Shown: positions 52,154 to 61,722, counted from the stretch's first letter. The stretch is DNA of 64,000 bases from Verrucomicrobiota bacterium (GCA_023431185.1 JAEYXS010000117.1:62001-126000); one strand, 5' to 3'. Numbers and translations are program-made. The notes: generated by a model not told the origin, from the letters alone.

Positions 52154-53839
52154 TCAACCGACCTCCGCCTTCCCATTCACCCGCGGATCACCCGCTCCCT
52201 GAAAAACTCCATCCGCAGACTGCGCGATCGCCTGGCACGCCCCGAACGAACTCATCACTTTCAGCTTATGCCCACGCTCCTTCAGGGGGCCGGTGATCAA
52301 CTCGCCCGCGCGCGCCTCGATCTTCACCTCGTCCGGGCTCCACTGGTGATGCACATTCGCCTGCTGCAAGGCCCGAAGCGGTCCCATGCCGAAATCGATA
52401 TGCCGGATCAACGCCAACACCACCTGGCTGATGATCGTCGGCCCACCTGCCGCGCCTGCAGAGAACACCGGCTTGCCATCCTTCAACACGATCGTCGGGC
52501 TCATGCTGGAGAGCGGACGCTTGCCCGCCGCCACCGCATTCGCCTCGTTGCCCAGCAACCCAAATGAATTCGGCACCCCCGGCTGGATGGAGAAATCATC
52601 CATCTCATTGTTCAGCACCACGCCTGTTTCCGGCACCACCACCTTGGAGCCGAACGTCGTGTTGATCGTGGCCGTGCAGGCCGCCCAGTTGCCCTCGGCA
52701 TCGGCCACCGTGAAATGCGTCGTGTGCTTATTGAAGATGTCTGTCGTCGCATTGGGCGGTATGCTGTGCTTCTCCACCTTGCCTGCGCTCTTGCGATTGA
52801 TCCGCAGCGCCAGTTCCTGCGCGTAGGCCTTGCTCGTCAATCCGCGCGGCACGGAGACGAAGTCCGGATCACCCAGCCACCACGCGCGGTCCGCGAAAGC
52901 CAGCTTCATTGCCTCGATGATCAGATGATAAGTCTCCACCGAATCCGGCCCGTACTTCGGCAGGTCAAAATGTTCCAGGATGTTCAGGATCTGCGCCACA
53001 TGCACGCCACCGGAGCTCGGTGGCGGCATGCCGATGATCTCGTGATCGCGATACTTCGTCCGCAATGGCTCGCGCAGCTTCGCCTGGTAATTGGCGAAAT
53101 CCGCCGCCGTCATGATGCCCCCGTTCGCTTTCATCCACTCCGCCGTCCGCTGCGCAAACTCTCCCCGGTAAAACCACGCACTGCCCTCTTTCCCGATCGC
53201 CCGGTAGGTCTTGGCCAGATCCGGTTGTTTCAGCAGTTCCCCCAATTTCCAGGCCCCGCCATCCCGTTTCAGGAATACCCGACGGCTGGCGGGAAATTGC
53301 GCCAGTTCCTTCACCACCTTCGCACTCCGTGAGGAATACTCCGGCGTGACTCTGAACCCCTTCCACGCGACATCGGCCGCCGGTGAGATCACATCGGCCA
53401 GCTTCAGTTTGCCGTATTTTTGCTGCGCCAGTTCAAACGCCGCCACCTCACCCGGCACACCCGCAGCCAAGGCGCCCGTCTGGCTCCATTCCGGCATCGC
53501 CTTGCCATCCTTCAGATACATGTCCCGCGTGGCCGCACCGGGTGCCATCTCCCGCCCGTCGATCACCGCCACCTCACCATTCGCCCGTCGGATGACCATG
53601 AAACACCCGCCGCCGATGCCCGAATTGAACCCGTCCACCACCCCCAGCATCAAGCCCGCCGCGATCGTGGCATCCACCGCATTCCCGCCCTGTTTCAAGA
53701 TATCCAGCGCCACCTTCGTCGCCAGCGGATGCACCGTGGCCGCGACGCCATGCACCGTGGCCGCCCGGACCTCGTTCATGCCCAAGGCAAAACCCGAAGC
53801 CATCAAAGGCAACGTCTTTAAAAAATCTCGGCGGTGCAT
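52154..53839 (-). CDS. ggt: Gamma-glutamyltransferase
   Basis: From ATG 53839 the product has 561 residues; an upstream extension of 35 codons is not conserved. MHRRDFLKTLPLMASGFALG is a Tat/Sec-type signal. The large subunit holds NAVDATIAAGLMLGVVDGFN and GIGGGCFMVIR; autocleavage and the nucleophilic threonine are at NKHTTHFTVADAEGNW (second T); the small subunit has NNEMDDFSIQPGVPNSFG and PLSSMSPTIVLKDGKPVFSA. It hydrolyses or transfers gamma-glutamyl groups, for example of glutathione, outside the cytoplasm. GGT proteins in this phylum can also be cephalosporin acylase-like, but the nucleophile and lid fit GGT. Confidence 0.95.
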   Translation of the reverse strand: MHRRDFLKTLPLMASGFALGMNEVRAATVHGVAATVHPLATKVALDILKQGGNAVDATIAAGLMLGVVDGFNSGIGGGCFMVIRRANGEVAVIDGREMAPGAATRDMYLKDGKAMPEWSQTGALAAGVPGEVAAFELAQQKYGKLKLADVISPAADVAWKGFRVTPEYSSRSAKVVKELAQFPASRRVFLKRDGGAWKLGELLKQPDLAKTYRAIGKEGSAWFYRGEFAQRTAEWMKANGGIMTAADFANYQAKLREPLRTKYRDHEIIGMPPPSSGGVHVAQILNILEHFDLPKYGPDSVETYHLIIEAMKLAFADRAWWLGDPDFVSVPRGLTSKAYAQELALRINRKSAGKVEKHSIPPNATTDIFNKHTTHFTVADAEGNWAACTATINTTFGSKVVVPETGVVLNNEMDDFSIQPGVPNSFGLLGNEANAVAAGKRPLSSMSPTIVLKDGKPVFSAGAAGGPTIISQVVLALIRHIDFGMGPLRALQQANVHHQWSPDEVKIEARAGELITGPLKERGHKLKVMSSFGACQAIAQSADGVFQGAGDPRVNGKAEVG

Positions 53840-53923
53840 ATCCTTTAATGTCTGACTTCTGTCATAAACTTGCCGTGAAGGAACATCCGTAAGCCAAGCG
53901 ATAACCAAGCCACAAACACGGCA

Positions 53924-53972
53924 AATGTTCCTCCTTCTCCCCAAGGGAGAAGGCCGGGATGAGGGGGAAGGA
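53924..53972. repeat. Dispersed CTCTCCC/GGGAGA repeat, copy 2
   Basis: AATGTTCCTCCTTCTCCCC, then AAGGGAGAAGGCCGGGATGA with a GGGGG tail, is almost the same as the copy at 63511-63563 and lies upstream of ggt. Confidence 0.75.
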
Positions 53973-54044
53973 GAGTTGCTTAAGTAATACCTGCATTCAC
54001 TTTTTCATGAATTCATTTTCCCGCCCAAAAGTTAATGACAGTTT

Positions 54045-54614
54045 CTAGGAATTGACGCCCTTGGTAAAGCGATAAGGGATTTTGTCCGTATCCCAAGGCA
54101 GCCGCCAGTGGTCCGGGTCTTCATACTGGTAGGCTTTGTCCACCAGGTTCAGCACCAGCCCGGTTTCATTGCCGATATTTTGCACCCCATGCCAGACCCC
54201 CGGCGGGATCACCACCAGCCCCGGTCTCACTGTCCCCAGCCGGAAAACATTCACCAGCTTGTATGTGGGCGACTCCCTCCGCGCATCATAGAAAACCACT
54301 TTCACCAACCCGCTGTTCACGAACAGCCGGTCGATTGTCATCACATGGGTATGCCAGGCGGACAATCCACCGGGCAATAGGCTCACCTGAAATACTTGAT
54401 CCACTTCGCCCGTATCCAGCGCCCAATCCTTCCGGAATATCTCCGTCAGGTGCCCGTTCTCTTTGGAGACATGCTTCACCTCGCGCAGCTTCACTCCGTC
54501 GATCAGGGTTTGCAGTTGCGTCCAGTCCGCCGTCACGCTCTGACTGTCTTTCCGGCAGCCAGCGATCATGCCCACCGGTTTGGACTGTGTGTTCTTCCTT
54601 CCTTTTGTAGCCAT
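54045..54614 (-). CDS. RmlC-like cupin, dTDP-4-dehydrorhamnose 3,5-epimerase family
   Basis: The 189-residue product starts at ATG 54614. A disordered 30-residue front precedes IDGVKLREVKHVSKENGHLT, then GEVDQVFQVSLLPGGLSAWH with HTHVMTIDRLFV, VRPGLVVIPPGVWHGVQNIG and NLVDKAYQYEDPDHWRLPWD, the RmlC/cupin sugar-epimerase pattern. The Y-x-Y-E-x-P-D-H-W-R ending is that of a nucleotide-sugar epimerase. It may make a deoxysugar for the glycosyltransferase gene 39 bases upstream in the same direction. Substrate not known. Confidence 0.9.
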   Translation of the reverse strand: MATKGRKNTQSKPVGMIAGCRKDSQSVTADWTQLQTLIDGVKLREVKHVSKENGHLTEIFRKDWALDTGEVDQVFQVSLLPGGLSAWHTHVMTIDRLFVNSGLVKVVFYDARRESPTYKLVNVFRLGTVRPGLVVIPPGVWHGVQNIGNETGLVLNLVDKAYQYEDPDHWRLPWDTDKIPYRFTKGVNS

Positions 54615-54653
54615 GTGTTTACAAAACGCTCTCGGCGCAGGGATTATTTACCC

Positions 54654-55601
54654 TCATTTCACTTTGGGCGGCAAGCCGCGTCGTGCGCGCGCCCGGTCGA
54701 TGGCCGAACCTTTGCGCCGATCCGTCAGCCAGTAATGGATCGTCGCCGGATGCCAGCCCAGTTTTAAAGTCAGCTTCCGCACCAGATTCTTGAAAGCACT
54801 CTTGAGCAACACGCCCGTCGGATACCATTTCAAACTTTCGTTTCGAAAACATAATGCGTGCTCAATGAGTTCACGCTCTCGAAAATCCGGCTCCTCCCGC
54901 ATCCGCCGCCAGCACTCTTCCTGTGGACGGGCCAGGCGCTTGGAATAAGCATCCGGCTGCGCCACCGAGGGCACGACCATCACCGTCAATTTAGGCACTA
55001 ACTGAAGCTTCTTCCCCGCCTGCCACGCCCGGAACAACCAGTCTTGGGAAGGGAAATTATGGATCTCACGATAGAACTTCCACGGGCCCACGCTCTCCAG
55101 CATCTCCCGCCGAAAGACCCACGCCGTTGCCGGCACAAACATCCCCGGATCAAAAGCTCCCGTCGGCGTGGGCCCATAGAGGAAATGGCGGCCTTCCGGT
55201 TCCGCCACTCCCGTCAAGGCAAAGACCAGATCAGCCGTCGATTTTTCCACGGCCGCCACCGCATTCTCCAGGTGGTCCGGCAACCAAAGGTCATCATGGT
55301 TCAGAAATGCCAGATACTTTCCCTTGGCCTGTCGCATACCCTCATTGTTCGGCCCGGATTGCTCCCCTACGTTCTGCGCCAGATTATGAAACCGGATGCG
55401 CGCGTCTCCAAATCCCGCCACTACCGCTGCTGTATCATCCGTGCAGGCATCCCCGATGACCAGCAGCTCCCAATGCGGATACGTCTGCGCCAGCACCGAC
55501 TTGATCGCGATCGCCAGCACATTGCTGCGGTTATACGTCGCGATGATGACGGAGACCGTGGGTGTCGCCTCTGGATTGGCCATGCTCAATTCGTCCATCA
55601 T
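54654..55601 (-). CDS. GT2 family glycosyltransferase
   Basis: From ATG 55601 the product has 315 residues; ATG 55583 and a GTG at 55679 are alternatives. It begins VSVIIATYNRSNVLAIAIKS after a short leader, the GT-A start, with VIGDACTDDTAAVVAGFGDA (the first acidic motif), LAFLNHDDLWLPDHLENAVA (DxD) and a downstream TGAFDPGMFVPATAWVFRRE. It transfers a sugar from a nucleotide donor to an acceptor at the cytoplasmic face. It is paired with the cupin gene and is divergent from the large membrane protein, suggesting a small surface glycan locus. Confidence 0.92.
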   Translation of the reverse strand: MMDELSMANPEATPTVSVIIATYNRSNVLAIAIKSVLAQTYPHWELLVIGDACTDDTAAVVAGFGDARIRFHNLAQNVGEQSGPNNEGMRQAKGKYLAFLNHDDLWLPDHLENAVAAVEKSTADLVFALTGVAEPEGRHFLYGPTPTGAFDPGMFVPATAWVFRREMLESVGPWKFYREIHNFPSQDWLFRAWQAGKKLQLVPKLTVMVVPSVAQPDAYSKRLARPQEECWRRMREEPDFRERELIEHALCFRNESLKWYPTGVLLKSAFKNLVRKLTLKLGWHPATIHYWLTDRRKGSAIDRARARRGLPPKVK

Positions 55602-55725
55602 CGGAAAACGCTCCCGATTGAAAAGCTCTAACCGCAAAAAGCCGCCAACCGTGGCTTGAACGGCTGAAAAAGATTGCACTCTGTCCTCCGGCTGTTATTC
55701 GCATGGAAATCAATGACTATCCAGC

Positions 55726-57894
55726 ATGTCCACCGGTGACCCAGCACCCGCAACCAACCCGCGCAAGCCGGGCTTCCTGACGAAGCGCCTTTTGGGCGAT
55801 CTCGCAACCGCTTTGGCGCTCGCCTTGCTGGTCTGTGTCATCTGGATCACCAACTCCGATCTCTGGACCCGCGCCAACTGGGACTTGCCTGCCGACTACG
55901 GCGGGGACAGTCATCAGATCCTCGGCTGGATCAAAGCCGCTTCCGAAGGTGACTACCATTTGCTCGATATCATCCACGTTTCCCGGCTGGGCGCCCCGCT
56001 CGGGGCGAACTGGAACGATTACCCGATGTATGAAAAAGCCTACACCATCTTCCTCGGCTGGCTGGCGCGCAGCATCGGGCTGATGGCCGCCGCCAATGCC
56101 GGCATGATGCTCACCCATGCGCTGGCCGCCGCCTCTTTCTATCTGGCCTGCCGCTGGTTCCGCTGGCCCCGCCTCTGGAGCATGGTCGGGGCGCTGCTCT
56201 TCGGTTTTCTCTATTACAACACCATGCGCGGCTTGGGCCATCTGTTGCTTGGTCTGACCTATACTGTGCCTTGGGCCATCTTCTCCTCATGGCTCATCGC
56301 CAGCCGTGCGCGTCTGCCCCGTTTCTCCCGTGCCTGGAAATTCTGTCTGGCTGTCTCCTTCCTCATGGGTATCAGCAATCCCTATTATCTCAATATCTAC
56401 CTCCAGTTCATCCTGCTTTCCCTCCTGCTCATCTGGTTCACCAGCCGCCGCCGGGAAAATCTGGAGACTGGCATCTTCTGCCTCCTAACCTCCGCTGCCG
56501 GCTTCATTCTGGCGCATACGGGGACCTTGCTGTTCCGCCTGTTCGCCGGTGCCAACCCCTACGCCATCGCCCGTCGCTACAACGAATCAGAACTCTACGC
56601 CCTGCGCCCCATCGAACTCCTCATCCCGCCGGCGGGTCATCGTCTCGACTGGCTTTCTCACATCGGCCTCCGTTACCAGAACGAGACCCTGAGCCGCGGT
56701 GAACTCTTCTCACCTTACCTGGGCATTTTGGCATTGATCGGTCTTGCCTTGCTGATTGGCTATAGCCTGCCCCGCCTCATGCGCAACCAGTCCTCACAGA
56801 TCCCTCTGCCATTCTGGCAAACACTCTGGGTGCTGGCCTATTCCGTGGTCGGCGGCATCAATGGCTGGCTCGCTTACTGCGGCATCGGCGTTTTCCGCGC
56901 CAGCAACCGCAACAGCCTGTTCATCGCCGGACTCGTCCTCCTCTGGCTGGTTCCGCGCCTGCGCACTTGGACAAAAGCATGGTCCCCGCCCAAGACCGTC
57001 GCCTTGGCGCTGTTTCTCACCTGCTTCGGGATTGCCGACCAGCTTCCCTACGCCCGCCGGGAGAGCAACCGCGAAAAGATCGGTGTCCGTATCAGCGACG
57101 ACCGCAGCTTTAGCGAACAACTGGAGGCCCGTGTACCCGCCGGGTCTATGGTGTTCCAGTTGCCGCTCTCCGTGTTTCCGGAAGGCAATCCGGTCATGGA
57201 CATGGATTCCTACGAACATCTCCGCCCCTACTTTTTCAGTCAGTCACTGCGCTTTTCCTACGGCAGCAACAAAGGCCGTAGTGACAGCTCCTGGCAGGCA
57301 GAGATCGAACGCCTTCCCGTCGCCGAACTGGTCCGTCGTTTGGAAGCCCTCGGCTTCAATGTTCTCCTCATCAACCGCAAAGGCTTCGCCGATGATGCCC
57401 ATGGCCTCCTCAAATTCCTGGATAAACTCGGTTACCATGAGCGGCTGGAAAACCAGGCCAAGGACCTCATCTCCGTCATCCTGAAGCCCGCGCCGGAACC
57501 TGAACTGCCCCGCACCGATCTTCATCCCGTGAACAACTACGGCCATTTCTGGCGTCGCTTTGACAGCTCGGAAAACGAAGTCCTCTGGCTCTCCCAGCTC
57601 TATGCCGAGATCCAGTTGAATCCCGACGTGATCAAAGGCAAAAAAGTCCGCCTCCGCGCCCGCATCAGTGCGCCAAACGATCGCAACATCACTTTCACAG
57701 TGAACCACCGGACGCTGCATCTGGAAGCTCTGCAAAAGGATGTCATCCACGAGATCCAGTTCGACTTCGATACCCCGCCGACCGGCCAAGTGCTGCGCAT
57801 CGACACCGATCAGCCTCAAGCTGGATTCCAAAACTCAGCCGCCCTGACCGCGACCTTTGCCCTGCTCAGCCTCGAAGTGATTCCGCTCCCTTGA
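55726..57894 (+). CDS. GT-C-like multispanning membrane protein
   Basis: The 722-residue product starts at ATG 55726. After a basic cytoplasmic tail there are about eleven membrane helices up to residue 445, with a first periplasmic loop containing NWDLPADYGGDSHQILGWIK; the paired aspartates in that loop are typical for GT-C glycosyltransferases that use lipid-linked sugars. The last 280 residues form a soluble periplasmic domain. No known subfamily motif is complete. It probably transfers sugars to a lipid-linked glycan together with the neighbouring GT2 and cupin proteins. A bidirectional terminator follows 14 bases after the stop. Confidence 0.82.
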   Translation: MSTGDPAPATNPRKPGFLTKRLLGDLATALALALLVCVIWITNSDLWTRANWDLPADYGGDSHQILGWIKAASEGDYHLLDIIHVSRLGAPLGANWNDYPMYEKAYTIFLGWLARSIGLMAAANAGMMLTHALAAASFYLACRWFRWPRLWSMVGALLFGFLYYNTMRGLGHLLLGLTYTVPWAIFSSWLIASRARLPRFSRAWKFCLAVSFLMGISNPYYLNIYLQFILLSLLLIWFTSRRRENLETGIFCLLTSAAGFILAHTGTLLFRLFAGANPYAIARRYNESELYALRPIELLIPPAGHRLDWLSHIGLRYQNETLSRGELFSPYLGILALIGLALLIGYSLPRLMRNQSSQIPLPFWQTLWVLAYSVVGGINGWLAYCGIGVFRASNRNSLFIAGLVLLWLVPRLRTWTKAWSPPKTVALALFLTCFGIADQLPYARRESNREKIGVRISDDRSFSEQLEARVPAGSMVFQLPLSVFPEGNPVMDMDSYEHLRPYFFSQSLRFSYGSNKGRSDSSWQAEIERLPVAELVRRLEALGFNVLLINRKGFADDAHGLLKFLDKLGYHERLENQAKDLISVILKPAPEPELPRTDLHPVNNYGHFWRRFDSSENEVLWLSQLYAEIQLNPDVIKGKKVRLRARISAPNDRNITFTVNHRTLHLEALQKDVIHEIQFDFDTPPTGQVLRIDTDQPQAGFQNSAALTATFALLSLEVIPLP

Positions 57895-57909
57895 TTCCTG
57901 TAACCATAA

Positions 57910-57945
57910 AAAAGCCGGAGCAATTTCTTGCTCCGGCTTTTCTTG
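57910..57945. terminator. Bidirectional intrinsic terminator
   Basis: AAAGCCGGAGCAA at 57911-57923 pairs perfectly with TTGCTCCGGCTTT at 57928-57940 around TTTC. A/T-rich flanks on both sides make it work for the plus-strand gene ending at 57894 and the minus-strand gene ending at 57958. Confidence 0.9.
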
Positions 57946-57957
57946 TAAAACTATCGC

Positions 57958-59058
57958 TTAGCGCTGCACGCGCGCACCTCCGCCCTTCATGAGCTTCTCG
58001 ACTTCGCCCTTGTCGGCCATTGAGGTATCACCCGGCGTGGTCATGGCCAGGGCACCATGCGCGGCACCGTATTCCACGGCCTTCTGCGCGTCACCCGTGG
58101 TCATCAGACCATAGATGAAACCGGAGGCGAAGCTGTCGCCACCGCCGACACGGTCGAGGATCTCCAAGTCGGGATACTGGCGGCTCTGGTGGAAGCTGCC
58201 GTTATACCAGGCGATCGCGCTCCAGTCATTGATCGTCGCCGTCTTCGCGGCACGCAGCGTCGTGGCCGTGGCCTTGAAGTTCGGGAATTCCTTGATGGCC
58301 GTCTCAATCATGCGCTTGAAAGCGGACACATCGATGTGCAGGAGGTTTTCATCCGCACCTTCCACATGGAAACCGAGGCTCGCGGTGAAGTCTTCTTCGT
58401 TGCCGATCATCACATCGACATACTTCGCGATCTCGCGGTTCACTTCCTGCGCGCGCTTTTGTCCGCCGATGCTCTTCCAGAGGGAAGGACGGTAGTTCAA
58501 GTCGTAGGAAACGATGGTGCCGTATTGCTTGGCCTTCTTCACGCAATCGATCACGAGCTGGGGCGTCGTGTCCGAGAGCGCGGCGAAGATGCCGCCCGTG
58601 TGCAACCAGCGCACGCCGTCTTTGCCGAAGATCTGGTCCCAATCGAAATCACCGGGTTTGAGATGGCTCGCCGCCGTGTTGCCTCGGTCCGGGATGCCCA
58701 CAGCACCGCGCATACCGTAACCGCGTTCAGTGAAGTTCAAACCATTGCGGGTATCGCGGCCAATGCCGTCGAACTTCTCCCACTTGATGTAATCCGTGGC
58801 GACGCCGCCCTGAAGGATGAAATCTTCCAGCAAACGGCCCACATCATTATCAGCGAAAGCAGTCGCTACGGCCGTCTTCATGCCGAAGCAACGGCGGAGA
58901 CCGCGCGCCACGTTATATTCGCCACCGCCTTCCCAGACCTTGAATTCACGGGTGGTGCGGACACGGCCTTCGCCGGGGTCCAGGCGCAGCATGATTTCAC
59001 CGAGGGCCAGCATGTCCCAGCGGCAGGAACCGGCGGGTTTAACGTTCAAAGTAGACAT
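57958..59058 (-). CDS. PfkB-family sugar kinase, 2-keto-3-deoxygluconate kinase-like
   Basis: The 366-residue product starts at ATG 59058. LALGEIMLRLDPGEGRVRTT and WEGGGEYNVARGLRRCFGMK form the PfkB N-terminal signature; DRVGGGDSFASGFIYGLM is the C-terminal one with the catalytic aspartate. TRNGLNFTERGYGMRGAVGI and the Tyr/Arg-rich substrate side resemble KdgK more than ribokinase or fructokinase. It would phosphorylate 2-keto-3-deoxygluconate from uronate or aldonate breakdown. It is monocistronic. If the sugar-acid operon at 25-33 kb ends in this intermediate, this kinase could complete it, but nothing in the sequence proves the link. Confidence 0.9.
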   Translation of the reverse strand: MSTLNVKPAGSCRWDMLALGEIMLRLDPGEGRVRTTREFKVWEGGGEYNVARGLRRCFGMKTAVATAFADNDVGRLLEDFILQGGVATDYIKWEKFDGIGRDTRNGLNFTERGYGMRGAVGIPDRGNTAASHLKPGDFDWDQIFGKDGVRWLHTGGIFAALSDTTPQLVIDCVKKAKQYGTIVSYDLNYRPSLWKSIGGQKRAQEVNREIAKYVDVMIGNEEDFTASLGFHVEGADENLLHIDVSAFKRMIETAIKEFPNFKATATTLRAAKTATINDWSAIAWYNGSFHQSRQYPDLEILDRVGGGDSFASGFIYGLMTTGDAQKAVEYGAAHGALAMTTPGDTSMADKGEVEKLMKGGGARVQR

Positions 59059-59294
59059 GGATCAATCGTATTTCTGTACGGGTTAATATTTCGCAGTTGT
59101 TGGCACGAAACGCCCGGACTCTGGGGAAAAAGCCCGGTTCCCTCAACTGTTTTTTGAACATCCCGGACACTCCGGCCGGGAGCCAACTATGACAAAGCGG
59201 TCTTTTTTGTGTCCTAAATGGTTTTCTTGCTGACTTTTGCCGGGAAACCGACTAACCGTTTCTCCAGTTCAATCGTATAACCAAGGACACACCT

Positions 59295-60512
59295 GTGAGC
59301 CACACAGCAAATTACCTGCACTCCGAGACCCAGGGGCAGCAGATCGAGATCGCCACGCTCGTCAATTACATCATCATGGACGCACTGGAGGCGAAGACCA
59401 GTGACATCCATATCGAACCTTGGGAAAGCACGCTGGTGGTCCGCATCCGTGTCAACGGCCAGCTCATCGTGATGGAGCATCTGCCCCTCGACTTGATGGA
59501 AAAGATCATTGGCCGCCTCAAAGTCATGGCCGAACTCAAATCGTTTGAAAAAGGCATGCCTCAGGACGGTCGCGCTGGCATGCCCCCGGAATTCGGCGGT
59601 GTCACCCTGCGTGTCTCCATCTTCCCCTTGATCAATGGGGAAAAGGCCGTGATCCGGATATTTGATCCCCGCAACCGCAAATTTGACCTCGCCAGCCTGG
59701 GCTTCGAGGATGACATCCTGGTCAACTTCCTGCAGTTGCTGGAGAAACCCAGCGGTCTCATCCTCCTGAACGGTCCCACCGGCTCCGGTAAGACCACGGC
59801 CATTTACGCTTCCATCTATCATTTGATCCAAAAGCACGGGTCCGCCATCAGCATCAGCACGGTGGAAGACCCGGTGGAAGCCCCGCTGGCCATGGTCAGC
59901 CAGTCGCAGTTGAGTCCGGCCACCGGTTTTACCTACCCCATGGCGCTCCGCTCCCTGCTGCGTCAGGACCCGGAAGTCATCATGATCGGTGAGATCCGCG
60001 ACCCGGACACCGCCTCCATCGCCGTGCAAGCGGGTCTGACGGGTCACTTGGTCATCAGCACCATTCACTCCGGCACGACGGCCGGTGTCTTCGCCCGCAT
60101 GGTGAACATGGACATCGAGCCCTTCCTGCTCTGCTCGAGCATCATCGGTGTGCTCGGTGTCCGCTTGGTGCGCAAGAACTGTCCTTACTGCCTCGTTCCC
60201 TACGAACCGGCGGCGATACTCCTCGAAAAACTCCCCGCCCAGGTCATTGATGAAGCCCAGTTCCGCATGGGCAGCGGCTGCCCGCAATGCGGCAACACCG
60301 GCTTCCTCGGCCGCACGGTCATCACCGAATTGCTCATCCCCAACGAGAAATTCCGCGAAGCTGCGATGCTCAAGCAGCCCAACCGTGTGCTCCAGCAGAT
60401 CGCCATCGAGAACGGCATGCTGACCCTCTATGACACCGGTTTGCGTCGCGTCTTGCGTGGCGAGACCACCTTTGAGGAACTCCTGGCCGTCACCACCTCC
60501 GATGCGATGTAA
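59295..60512 (+). CDS. PilB/GspE-type assembly ATPase, short form
   Basis: The 405-residue product starts at GTG 59295. It has the N2-like lead (VNYIIMDALEAKTSDIHIEP), Walker A GPTGSGKTTAIYAS, the Asp box ISTVEDPVEAPL, Walker B VIMIGEIRDPDT, the His box GHLVISTIHS and the tetracysteine zinc motif as CPYC at about 296 and CPQC at about 334. It lacks the about 150-residue N1 (MshEN) domain of full-length PilB/GspE, so it resembles PilB-like proteins of gliding or type II systems. No pilin, platform or secretin genes are nearby. It drives extension of a pilus-like fibre or a secretion pseudopilus. Confidence 0.9.
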   Translation: MSHTANYLHSETQGQQIEIATLVNYIIMDALEAKTSDIHIEPWESTLVVRIRVNGQLIVMEHLPLDLMEKIIGRLKVMAELKSFEKGMPQDGRAGMPPEFGGVTLRVSIFPLINGEKAVIRIFDPRNRKFDLASLGFEDDILVNFLQLLEKPSGLILLNGPTGSGKTTAIYASIYHLIQKHGSAISISTVEDPVEAPLAMVSQSQLSPATGFTYPMALRSLLRQDPEVIMIGEIRDPDTASIAVQAGLTGHLVISTIHSGTTAGVFARMVNMDIEPFLLCSSIIGVLGVRLVRKNCPYCLVPYEPAAILLEKLPAQVIDEAQFRMGSGCPQCGNTGFLGRTVITELLIPNEKFREAAMLKQPNRVLQQIAIENGMLTLYDTGLRRVLRGETTFEELLAVTTSDAM

Positions 60513-60582
60513 CAAAGCGCGGCCATTTGTCACACAGTCGCTGCTTTCCAAGTGTGCCCGGCGCGGTTAAGTTTTCAAGAGC

Positions 60583-61722
60583 ATGTCGTGGACGCTGGTC
60601 TTGGCGGTTTTGGCAACCTTGAGTTGCGGGCTTACTGTGTGGCAGCACATTGTGGCTCGCCGGTTCGCCTTGCACCAAAAGACACCTCCCGCTCCCGTCA
60701 CACCTGCCGTCACTGTCTTAAAGCCGCTCAAAGGTGTCGAGCCGGACACAGAAACTTGCCTGCGCAGTTGGCTGTCCCAAGAGTATCGCGGCTCTTTTCA
60801 GATCCTTTTCGGCGTGGCCGACATCAATGACCCGGTCTGTGCCATCGTCCAAAAGCTTCTGGCCGAGTTCCCCCAAGTCGATGCCCGCCTCGTGCATTGC
60901 CAGCACAAGCTCGGCACCAACGGCAAAGTCTCGTCCCTCATCCAGCTCCGGCGCGAAGCCAGGCATGAGATCATCGTCATCAGCGACGCCGATGTGTTCG
61001 TCAGTCCGGATTTTCTCGAACAGAATCTTCCGCTGCTGGCGGATGAAAAAGTCGGCCTCGTCAACTTCTTCTACCAGTTGTCCGGCAACCTGACTCCGGC
61101 GATGCGCTGGGAAGCCGTGGCCATCAACGGAGATTTCTGGAGCCAGGTCCTGCAATCGCGCTCACTCAAGCCCATCGATTTCGCCCTCGGTGCTGTGATG
61201 ATCACGCGTCAGAAGCAGTTGCAGGAGATCGGTGGATTCGAGGAGCTTTCGGGCTATCTCGCTGATGACTATCGCTTGGGCAATCTCATCGCCCGGCGCG
61301 GTTATCGCATCGAACTCTCCGGCCACGTCGTGGAATGCCGTTCGCACCCGATGACATGGAGCGAAGTCTGGCGGCATCAATTCCGCTGGGCCCGCACCAT
61401 CCGCATCTGCCAACCCGTCCCCTATTTCATGAGCATCCTGAGCAACGCCACGCTTTGGCCCCTGCTCTGGCTGCTGGTGAATCCAACCGAAAATGTCGCC
61501 CTCGCGGTCAGCGCCTTCCTGGGTATCCGCCTCTACACCGCCGCCGCGAATCAAACCCTGCTGACGCGCAGCCACACCCATCTTCCGTGGCTCTGGCTGG
61601 TGCCCGTGAAGGATCTTTGCCAAGTGGGTATGTGGGCCATATCGTTCTTGCCCACCCGCATCGTCTGGCGCGGCATCCATTACCACGTCGCCCCGGGTGG
61701 CAAGCTGGTGGAAGTGAATTAA
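60583..61722 (+). CDS. hpnI: HpnI-like ceramide-glucosyltransferase family protein
   Basis: The 379-residue product starts at ATG 60583. After an N-terminal membrane helix (TLVLAVLATLSCGLTVW) it is a GT2/GT21 processive-type transferase: VTVLKPLKGVEPDTETCLRS, DxD-type IVISDADVFVSPDFLEQNLP, LADDYRLGNLIARRGYRIEL and the RHQFRWARTIRICQP that carries the QxxRW motif, with C-terminal membrane helices. HpnI adds N-acetylglucosamine to bacteriohopanetetrol; ceramide glucosyltransferases are the close alternative. No other hopanoid gene is in the window, so the name is a family call. Confidence 0.82.
   Translation: MSWTLVLAVLATLSCGLTVWQHIVARRFALHQKTPPAPVTPAVTVLKPLKGVEPDTETCLRSWLSQEYRGSFQILFGVADINDPVCAIVQKLLAEFPQVDARLVHCQHKLGTNGKVSSLIQLRREARHEIIVISDADVFVSPDFLEQNLPLLADEKVGLVNFFYQLSGNLTPAMRWEAVAINGDFWSQVLQSRSLKPIDFALGAVMITRQKQLQEIGGFEELSGYLADDYRLGNLIARRGYRIELSGHVVECRSHPMTWSEVWRHQFRWARTIRICQPVPYFMSILSNATLWPLLWLLVNPTENVALAVSAFLGIRLYTAAANQTLLTRSHTHLPWLWLVPVKDLCQVGMWAISFLPTRIVWRGIHYHVAPGGKLVEVN

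Noticed and set aside
59214..60551. A 445-codon frame antisense to the PilB-like gene
   Set aside because: The plus strand carries all ATPase motifs in a continuous frame; the antisense has none.
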